Below are positions 18,039 through 24,004 of a stretch of 24,004 bases of DNA, in pieces (position 1 is the stretch's first letter; each line of letters begins with the position of its first letter). The notes under the pieces were generated by a model. That model made no database searches, was not told the DNA's origin, and worked only from the letters and a program-made list of their open reading frames with translations. The position numbers and the translations under genes were made by a program. The DNA comes from Chara braunii (lineage: Eukaryota > Streptophyta > Charophyceae > Charales > Characeae): the NCBI GenBank assembly GCA_003427395.1, contig BFEA01000001.1:6661560-6685563 (forward strand), written 5' to 3'.

Positions 18039-18216
18039 TCCTTCGTGCAATCAATGGCGGTCACGAGATAAATAGAATTAAAAACCACATTGGGGAGGGA
18101 CGTAACAAACAATATTCAGTTCATTTTATGTACCACCCGTTGGATGATCTCTACTAAATCTCTAAGAAGGAACTGTTGCGCAGAGCACCTCGCATTGTGA
18201 AAGCATACGAACGACA
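18035..18216 (+). pseudogene. Chromodomain
   Basis: In the frame starting at 18035 the sequence reads ILRAINGGHEINRIKNH, then NKQYSVHFMYHPLDDLY, TAA at 18155-18157 where a Trp is usual, then ISKKELLRRAPRIVKAYE. The YxVxF...L-x-D-x-(W)-x-x-x-ELL...APRIVxAY pattern is that of plant chromovirus chromodomains, which guide integration to heterochromatin by binding modified histone H3. It ends some 150 bases before the 3' LTR. This places the element among chromoviruses. Confidence 0.72.
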
Positions 18217-18355
18217 GATAGCTTCCTATGTTGTTCCCAAATTTCTGCAAAACTCATTGCCACTCCGTACTCACGGAATCTCTTTGCTACGTTCGCTTAC
18301 AACGTGTCTGTCAGGGACTCGGAATGAGTTACTAGCTCGAAGGGACGTCACTCTT

Positions 18356-18368
18356 GAGCGGGGGGTAG
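18356..18368 (+). promoter_or_regulatory. Polypurine tract
   Basis: GAGCGGGGGGTAG directly precedes the 3' LTR start and would prime plus-strand DNA synthesis. It is purine-rich except for single C and T. Confidence 0.75.
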
Positions 18369-19569
18369 TGTAAGGACCTGCCAAACACGGACTGAAACAC
18401 ACAGCTGATTTATGAGTTTTGCCAATGGAATGTATGCCTTGCTGAGTTTCCCGCTTATTGCTGAGTTTTCTAAGTTCGAGTGTATGCATTCTTGTTGGTC
18501 AGTGTGCCTATATGAATGCTTGTCGGTTTGAGTGTGTGTGTGACCCGCAAGGGTACTTGTCCTATGGCTGTGACATTAAGGGTTCCAGCAGGGAAACCAC
18601 TCAACTGGCGGGGAAAGAGGCCCGCGACACTTGGAGAAGCGGAAAGGCCGATACCACACCAAGTAGAGGTAGATGTGCAAGGTACTCGAGGCCAAGCAAA
18701 AGAAGACGAAAATTTGCATTTTTAGAGGTCCAATAGTTGTAGGCTAGGTCTAGGCGGATATCAGTCCAACCAGTCTGAGTCTTGGGCATATACAGGCAAT
18801 ATCAAAGTTTGCAATGATGTTTCCCTCCGAGAGGGAGGAGGTACCGGTTGCTTGGAGTTCGTGCAGCCTAGGAAGTCACCGCCAAGAGGCAAGCAGGCCT
18901 CTATATCTCCAGGAGGAGCGAAGTGCTCCTCATTCTTTGGTGTGCAAGTTTGGCGAAACACGACTTGGAACACTGGTTGGAGCGGCGCTGGCTGCTGGGG
19001 AGGAAGGAGCGCATGGTAGAGGAGCAAGGGTTGGACGAGGAAGGAAATGAGGACTAGGAAGAGGAAGAGCGCCAGAGGTACTTACCTGGCTATCGTGGTT
19101 GTCATCTTCATCACCTTGGTCAGCGTTGCGTCTGGAAGGGCCCAGTTGGGGTAAAGCTACACCAGGAAGCTTCAAGGCAGAGTCAGGCATGGCAGCCTAA
19201 GATAGGGCAGCCATAGCTGCTTTGAGTTGTCTTTTGCACACCAGGGCAAGGCCCTAGCAGTCCGCCATAGCCTCGAAGAGGAAGGCGAAGGATGGTCATG
19301 TCTATGGTGCATCTCATGTTGTACCTCCTGTGAAAAGGGATTTGGACATTGATTATGGTTCAGCCATTCAACATTATTATTAATATTTATAGTTTGAATA
19401 AGAGGGGAGGAGAAACGGAGGAGGAGAGTGGTTGGCAAAGAAGAAGGGAATTATCATTGGTCTTTGTTGGTGTACATCTTATTCTTCTTTTTTTTGTCTT
19501 CTTTTTGCAATTGGACGGCATTGTACTTTCTTATGCATGTGTACTTTGAAATTGGCCAGGATTATAACA
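18369..19569 (+). mobile_element. 3' LTR of the inner chromovirus
   Basis: Begins TGTAAGGACCTGCC like the 5' LTR and ends ATTATAACA, giving about 1201 bp. It aligns with the 5' LTR throughout, with indels: it lacks a GGGAGGCCCAAAGGGCC segment and keeps a GGTACTTACCTGGCTATCG segment (19075-19097). CATCTTCATCACCTTGGT at 19105-19122 is repeated in the piece just outside the LTR (19582-19599), which belongs to the outer element. Confidence 0.92.
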
Positions 19570-19573
19570 CTAT
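19570..19573. repeat. Target-site duplication CTAT, right copy
   Basis: Directly follows the CA end of the 3' LTR and matches 10268-10271. Confidence 0.6.
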
Positions 19574-20089
19574 GGTGGACACCATCTTCATCACCTTGGT
19601 GGGCGTTGCATCTCAAAGGCCCCATTGGGGTCGAGCTAGACAAAGAAGCTTTGAGGCAGAGTCAAGCATGGCGGCCTGAGTGGAAGCAGCCATAGCTCAT
19701 TTGCATTGTCTTTTGCGCGTCAGGGCAGGGCCTTAGTGGTCCGCCGGCCTCTAACGCGGAAGGAGAAGGGCGGCCATGGCTATGGTGAACCACAAGTTGT
19801 GCTGGTAGTAGAAGAGGGATTCGGATATTGATTCAGGTTCTTCCATTGATCGTTATTTTTATTATTTAGTGTCTGAATAAGAGCGGAGGAGACAAGAAGG
19901 ACTTCGGTTGGCCAGAAGAAGGGGGGTTATCATTGGTCTTTGTTGGTGTACATCTTCCTCTTCTTTTCTTTTCTTTTTTCTTCTTATTTCTCTCTCTCCC
20001 CTCTCAAGTTCATTGATTTTTTTTACGCGATTGGACGACATTGTTCTTTCTCGTGAATTTGTACTTCGAAATTGGCCAGGATGTTGACA
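19570..20089 (+). mobile_element. Right piece of the LTR of the older (outer) chromovirus
   Basis: Homologous to the second half of the inner element LTRs: CATCTTCATCACCTTGGTGGGCGTTGC, the GCGGCCATGGCTATGGTG segment (19770-19787), TCATTGGTCTTTGTTGGTGTACATCTTC, the pyrimidine stretch (about 19960-20000) and the end ATTGGCCAGGATGTTGACA at 20089. It resumes where the piece ending at 10271 stopped, so the inner element entered here. Confidence 0.85.
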
Positions 20090-20259
20090 TTGGTATCAGA
20101 GTGGATTCTACTTGCTAGCGAGAGTTGATTTTGTCCCTCCAACCCTAACCTAAGTGGGAGGGTTACCACTCTTGACATAGGTATCAGAGTGGATTCTACT
20201 TGCTGGCGAGAGTTGATTTTGTCCCTCCAACCCTAACCTAAGTGGGAGGGTTACCACTT
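20084..20259 (+). repeat. 88-bp tandem duplication including the primer-binding site
   Basis: Copy 1 (20084-20171) begins TTGACATTGGTATCAGAG, copy 2 (20172-20259) begins TTGACATAGGTATCAGAG. Both continue GGATTCTACTTGCT and end GGTTACCACT. The PBS (TGGTATCAGAG, 20091-20101, an 11-base match to the complement of plant initiator-Met tRNA) is therefore present twice, the second with A for the first T. CCTAACC-TAAG and CTTAGGGTTAGG (about 20232-20269) form an inverted repeat around the junction. Confidence 0.9.
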
Positions 20260-21340
20260 AGGGTTAGGGCTGGAAAGATGAGGGAAGTGGGACAACATGG
20301 TTAAGGGAAGTTGCCCCCACCTGATTAGGTCGTGTTGGGTCGACACTAGACCTGACCAAGCTGCTTGAGAGTAAGTTTGGGGCGGCGAGACACTTCGATA
20401 AGACTTCATGCGACAATTTGAGAGAGGCGACAGTGAGAGTCACTCGCACATGGAATCTGACCTAAAGGAGACACTTGGCGGCGTTAGGGCTTCCCTCAAG
20501 TAGGTGAGCTTGAAGGAGTAGACATTCCACATCTACGGACTGCAAGTTGCTACTTTGATCTTCAGCATGGGCGGGGGATCCGGCGTTGCACTTTGGTGTT
20601 GGAGTCAGACCCTCCTAGTAGATAGGGCACTAGTGTAGAGGTAGCGTTAAATGGATCAGGACCATATGAGAGGGGGGTGAGTTCTATTTCATCTCCAAGC
20701 TCAGGCCACTCAGGTAGTGTCATGCGCCTACACAATGTCCATGAATGTGTGCATGGTATCGTTTGTCCTGCTGGGGTTATTCTGGATTTCGTTTTGTACT
20801 CCTCTATGATCCTGATTGTGTGCACGAGTATGCAAACTTTTCTCACCTGATGGATGAAGAGATGAGGTATCTTGTTTTGGACGCCATATCTTTCTACAAT
20901 GCATTGTCTTTTTATCTCTAAACAGTTGTAGTTAGTAGGTTCTCTTCGAAGCTAAAATTCGTTTTTCAGTTCGGTAGAGGCAGAAAGTAGGTCCATGCGG
21001 GACTCTTCTTGGTTGGGACTCGGTCTCGGAATGTGTGGGACCCTTAGGTAACAAGTGGGACCGGGCCCAAGCAAGAAGGGCCCCTTAGACCCAAATCTGT
21101 TTGACGACACTTCATTCTCTTTCTGTTAGGAATTCTGGTCTTACTCTTTCGTTAGAGCACTCGCTGCCGAGGGGATCTCGGCTGAGACGTTTATCGTACT
21201 TTTACCGTCCAGAACGTGGCTTGGCTCGCACCCCGTGAGAGTCCGTCCAAGCGAGAGGGAGAGTGTACCCCTCGAGAGTCTGCTTGATTCTTTTGCTGAC
21301 TGGCGCCTCTCTAACACAACTGTTGAGGGTAACGGTCCAA
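20260..21340 (+). mobile_element. Leader of the older (outer) chromovirus
   Basis: Collinear with 11470-12360 of the inner element: GTTGCCCCCACCTGATTAGGTCGTGTTGGGTCGACAC, TTTGGTGTTGGAGTCAGACCCTCC (20592), CCATATCTTTCTACAATGC (20882), CCCAAATCTGTTTG (21090) and CTCGCTGCCGAGGGGATCTCG (21159). From about 21195 the two elements diverge up to the gag start. No coding region is supported in it. Confidence 0.8.
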
Positions 21341-21960
<620 letters not shown>

Positions 21961-21979
21961 TCTTCTCTACACACACACT

Positions 21980-21990
21980 CAAAAGCACAA

Positions 21991-22068
<78 letters not shown>

Positions 22069-22076
22069 GACACGCG

Positions 22077-22120
<44 letters not shown>

Positions 22121-22137
22121 TACACAAAAGCACAAAC
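21980..22137. repeat. Compound microsatellite (CT)36-(CG)6-(CA)16
   Basis: (CT)n at 21993-22064, then TGCGACA, (CG)n to about 22085 and (CA)n at 22085-22117. The whole is bracketed by the same 13-mer, CAAAAGCACAAAC, at 21980-21992 and 22125-22137. Confidence 0.95.
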
Positions 22138-22600
22138 ACATGGGAGCATTAATTAGATTTCAATGGTCTGCTTAACGATGAAAAGGCCGCACTGATCTGC
22201 AGTGGTAATAAGGCACCACTTGAAGAGCCGTTGCCAGAGGGCCACGTGACGGATTCATCTGCAGGAATCTGACCGAATTGAAACTCGGCTTACATACTCT
22301 CGTGTAGAAGATCGTCAGGGAAACATACTCGCCCAACTGCACAAAGATATGATTCGCTCTGCAGTATTCGATTCGTTCGGCTTACATCCTGTAAATCAGA
22401 CTTCTACACAGGGAGCCAAACTCGCCCAACTGCACAAAAAAGATAATTAGGGAGACCGCCTAAGGCATACTCACTGGGACTGATTCTAGACCGGATGCGG
22501 CAGGCAACTATGGTCAGACACATCCCACAAATTACACGATTGAGTACACCCTTAGTTGGAGGCTTGCCCAGCCGTCCCTGTGGCTGAATGGTACATCCGC
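22138..22600. repeat. Unassigned DNA with a two-copy 93-bp repeat
   Basis: ACTCGCCCAACTGCACAAA at 22327-22345 recurs at 22420-22438, and CGGCTTACAT at 22286 recurs at 22378, giving a 92-93 base unit in two diverged copies. Between them, TGTAGAAG and CTTCTACA are inverted. No gene is seen. Confidence 0.65.
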
Positions 22601-22646
22601 GGCCCTGTCATTCATAAACACCTCATGACATCGAAATCCTGAGCGA
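22572..22646 (+). repeat. tRNA-like relic (Asp-like), possible SINE head
   Basis: TGGCTGAATGGT (22580-22591) agrees with the A box at about 10 of 12 positions, CCGCGGCCCTGTCAT resembles the anticodon arm of tRNA-Asp(GUC), and ATCGAAATCC (about 22632) resembles a B box with one inserted base, at tRNA-like spacing. Arms do not pair well. Weak call. Confidence 0.25.
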
Positions 22647-22822
22647 ATCAAATACATAATATACTTATATAATACCATAATTCCTGCAGTTTACAGTCCG
22701 GAACAAGCGCCCATTTATTAACACACATCGCACAGGAAACGGACCAAGAAGGAGAACAAGTCTGCTATATGGGTCCGGCCCTCCACCCCGTCCCCGCCCG
22801 TGACAATCTTGATCAGCTTCGG

Positions 22823-22993
22823 GCGGAACGGACCGGAGAAGGAGAGAGAGAGAGAGGGAAAGAAGGAGAGAAAGAGAAAAAGAGCGCAAAAGAGACAGAG
22901 AGCAAGAGAGAAACGAGAGTGCGAGAGAGAGAGAGAAAGAGAGAGAAAAAGGGAGGGAAAAAAGAGTGAGAGAGAGAGAGACAGAGACAGGGT
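22823..22993. repeat. GA-rich purine tract
   Basis: Long impure run of GAGA/AAAG with only a few pyrimidines. The overlapping open frames (REREREK-type on plus, Ser/Leu-rich on minus at 22665-23108) are by-products. Confidence 0.9.
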
Positions 22994-23061
22994 TAAGAGT
23001 TTTCCATGTTCTTCTGCGTTGTCGACTTTCGGCTGTCTGTTTGGCTATATTGCACTGATCT

Positions 23062-23184
23062 GGGGCCATACTCACACTAGCATTTTTCCTAAATGCATCT
23101 GACTGCAATTACGGCTAGACCTGATCCATATGACTGAAATCACGTCCAGAGCTGAGTCCAAAAGGCCCTAGTGTGAACATGCCC
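23062..23184. mobile_element. MITE-like element with terminal inverted repeats
   Basis: The left end GGGGCCATACTCACACTAG (23062-23080) is the imperfect inverse of the right end CTAGTGTGAACATGCCC (23168-23184). The core TCACACTAG is exact. Between lie two direct copies of a 31-base unit (CTGACTGCAATTACG at 23099 and ATGACTGAAATCACG at 23130). About 123 bp long without coding capacity, so it would depend on a transposase elsewhere. No target duplication is clear, so the superfamily is uncertain. Confidence 0.6.
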
Positions 23185-23329
23185 TGAGAGATTGACGGGT
23201 TGGGAAAACGATCGCGAAATTACTAGAAAGGCGGTCACGCCATCATCTGCAACGCGATCCAAACCGTCGGGATCCATAAAATCGCGACAGAAAAAAAGGG
23301 GGCAGAAAATAGATATGGTAGATGAGAGA
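23185..23329. other. Unassigned short spacer with GATCGCGA-type words
   Basis: GATCGCGAAAT, GCGATCC, GGGATCC and ATCGCGAC recur within about 75 bases. No gene. Confidence 0.4.
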
Positions 23330-23545
23330 AAGGTTAAAAAAGGAAATGAAAGGGGGGGGGGAAACGGAAAAGAAAACGGGGGAGGGGGAGATGGAAAAGA
23401 AAGGGGGGAAAAAGGAAAAGAAAGAAAACAAACAAGACGTCAGCGGAGCGGAAGATAAAAGGGGAAGAAACGGCGAAAAACTAACAAAAAGGGAGAAAAG
23501 GGCGCGCGGACAACAGGGGGTGGAGGGGGATGGAAGGGAATCAAA
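23330..23545. repeat. Purine-rich low-complexity tract
   Basis: Almost pure purine on the plus strand, with G8-G10 runs near 23350. ORFs through it on both strands are compositional artefacts. Confidence 0.9.
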
Positions 23546-23806
23546 ATAACCAGACAGTAAGAAAAGGGAACAAAATGCGTACTGACCGAACTTTTCTCCG
23601 GCTCGAAAACATGTTACAAGTTGATCACTTACAACCTTGTCCAATGCATGCATGAATGCATAAGGGTTGTTCTCGTTCTCGAAAAGACGATATGCAGATG
23701 CGTGTGCGCTGAGTCGTAGCAGCCCGCTCTCGATTCTTCCTACTCAGGCAGGGATTATGACATCATGACAATTGCTGGGCTCTTCAACCGAGGACTCCCA
23801 AAGAGA
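23546..23806. other. Unassigned stretch
   Basis: Ordinary complexity, no supported gene or element. AATGCATGCATGAATGCAT (23642-23660) is a small palindrome-like run. Confidence 0.4.
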
Positions 23807-23808
23807 AC

Positions 23809-23852
<44 letters not shown>

Positions 23853-23915
23853 CTCGCTCTCGCTCTCGCTCTCGCTCGCTCGCTCTCTCTTTCTCTCCCT
23901 CTATCGCGCGCGCGC
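23807..23915. repeat. Compound microsatellite: poly-C, (CT)n, (CTCGCT)n, (CG)n
   Basis: About 12 C, then (CT)n to about 23850, CTCGCT words to about 23885, CT-rich sequence, and (GC)n at 23904-23916. The minus-strand ORF over it (REREREREG) is an artefact. Confidence 0.9.
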
Positions 23916-24004
23916 GCCGCCACCTACTGACATATCCGCTTCCCTGCCGTTTCCCTCCCTTCTCCCTCTCTTCGCCATCTTCCTGCATGCACCCTTCCCC
24001 CATA

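Larger units (their letters stand above)
14630..18216 (+). pseudogene. pol: Chromovirus Pol, broken (protease-RT-RNase H-integrase-chromodomain)
   Basis: Pol copies element RNA into DNA and inserts it. Domain order along the DNA: aspartic protease (active site DCGATTNFIS, 14695-14724), linker and RT (about 15310-16120), RNase H (about 16430-16800), integrase (about 16950-17700), integrase C-terminal region (17814-18034), chromodomain (18035-18216). Each domain is entered separately. The reading frame is interrupted by at least seven stops (for example 15523, 15885, 16598, 16696, 17284, 18155) and by several frameshifts (near 15693, 15965, 16225-16355, 16540 and 18035), so no polyprotein can be made. 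Confidence 0.92.
10272..19569 (+). mobile_element. Degenerate Ty3/gypsy chromovirus, near full-length (9.3 kb)
   Basis: Complete architecture in plus orientation: 5' LTR, PBS, leader, Gag, zinc knuckle, protease, RT, RNase H, integrase, chromodomain, polypurine tract, 3' LTR. It is flanked by CTAT on both sides. The order RT-RNase H-integrase identifies Ty3/gypsy and the C-terminal chromodomain identifies a chromovirus. All coding regions contain stops and frameshifts, and the LTRs have diverged by many substitutions and several indels, so the copy is old and cannot move by itself. It sits inside an LTR of a related, older element. Confidence 0.92.

Noticed and set aside
20228-20272. Interstitial telomere repeat (CCCTAA/TTAGGG words)
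   Set aside because: Only single, inverted CCCTAA and TTAGGG words occur within the retroelement leader, not an array.
22665-23108. 147-residue minus-strand ORF rich in Ser and Leu
   Set aside because: Its body is the complement of the GA tract; it could mimic a membrane protein only by composition.
23243-24003. Minus-strand ORFs at 23243-23653 and 23755-24003
   Set aside because: Composed of Ser/Phe/Pro or Arg/Glu runs from purine tracts and microsatellites.

Overview
The window is repeat-dominated eukaryotic DNA, most likely nuclear DNA of a plant-lineage (streptophyte) organism. I found no intact host gene. The plant attribution rests on three things seen in the sequence: primer-binding sites matching plant initiator-Met tRNA (20091) and tRNA-Asp (2398, minus strand), a Ty3/gypsy chromovirus with a chromodomain at its pol C-terminus, and long CT/GA, CG and CA microsatellites. 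A charophyte alga or bryophyte would fit the low coding density and old retroelements, but that is inference.

Layout. 1-2150: AT-rich unassigned DNA, a short 20-22 bp repeat cluster, a TATA-like box (1173) and a two-copy 375 bp tandem repeat (1400-2150). 2151-3185: debris consistent with a minus-strand LTR retrotransposon (tRNA-Asp-type primer site), a small hairpin cluster and a T21 tract. 3186-8140: C-rich and AT-rich unassigned DNA with short repeats and a few ORFs of doubtful reality (best: 4206-4640). 8200-9160: hairpin promoter-like sequence, a G-run tract, poly-T tracts and four related imperfect palindromes. 9463-10206: an unusually dense series of short inverted repeats, including a minus-strand tRNA-like pol III promoter signature.

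The core is 10131-21990: two related Ty3/gypsy elements, one inside the other. The inner element (10272-19569) has both LTRs, a PBS, a polypurine tract and a broken gag-pol in the order Gag, zinc knuckle, protease, RT, RNase H, integrase, chromodomain. It lies inside an LTR of an older relative, whose LTR left piece ends at 10271 and right piece starts at 19570. The 4-bp sequence CTAT flanks the insertion. The older element continues with its PBS (duplicated with an 88-bp unit), leader and gag remnant. That gag remnant is interrupted by a fragment resembling mitochondrial cox1 (about 21671-21784).

22138-24004 holds microsatellites, a small duplicated sequence, a tRNA-like relic, a probable 123-bp MITE (23062-23184) and long purine tracts. 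The genes here do not cooperate in a host pathway: the only recognisable proteins are one decayed retrotransposon polyprotein set and its relative. Many of their stops and two of three integrase catalytic changes fit C-to-T or G-to-A transitions, as expected from long methylation and silencing.
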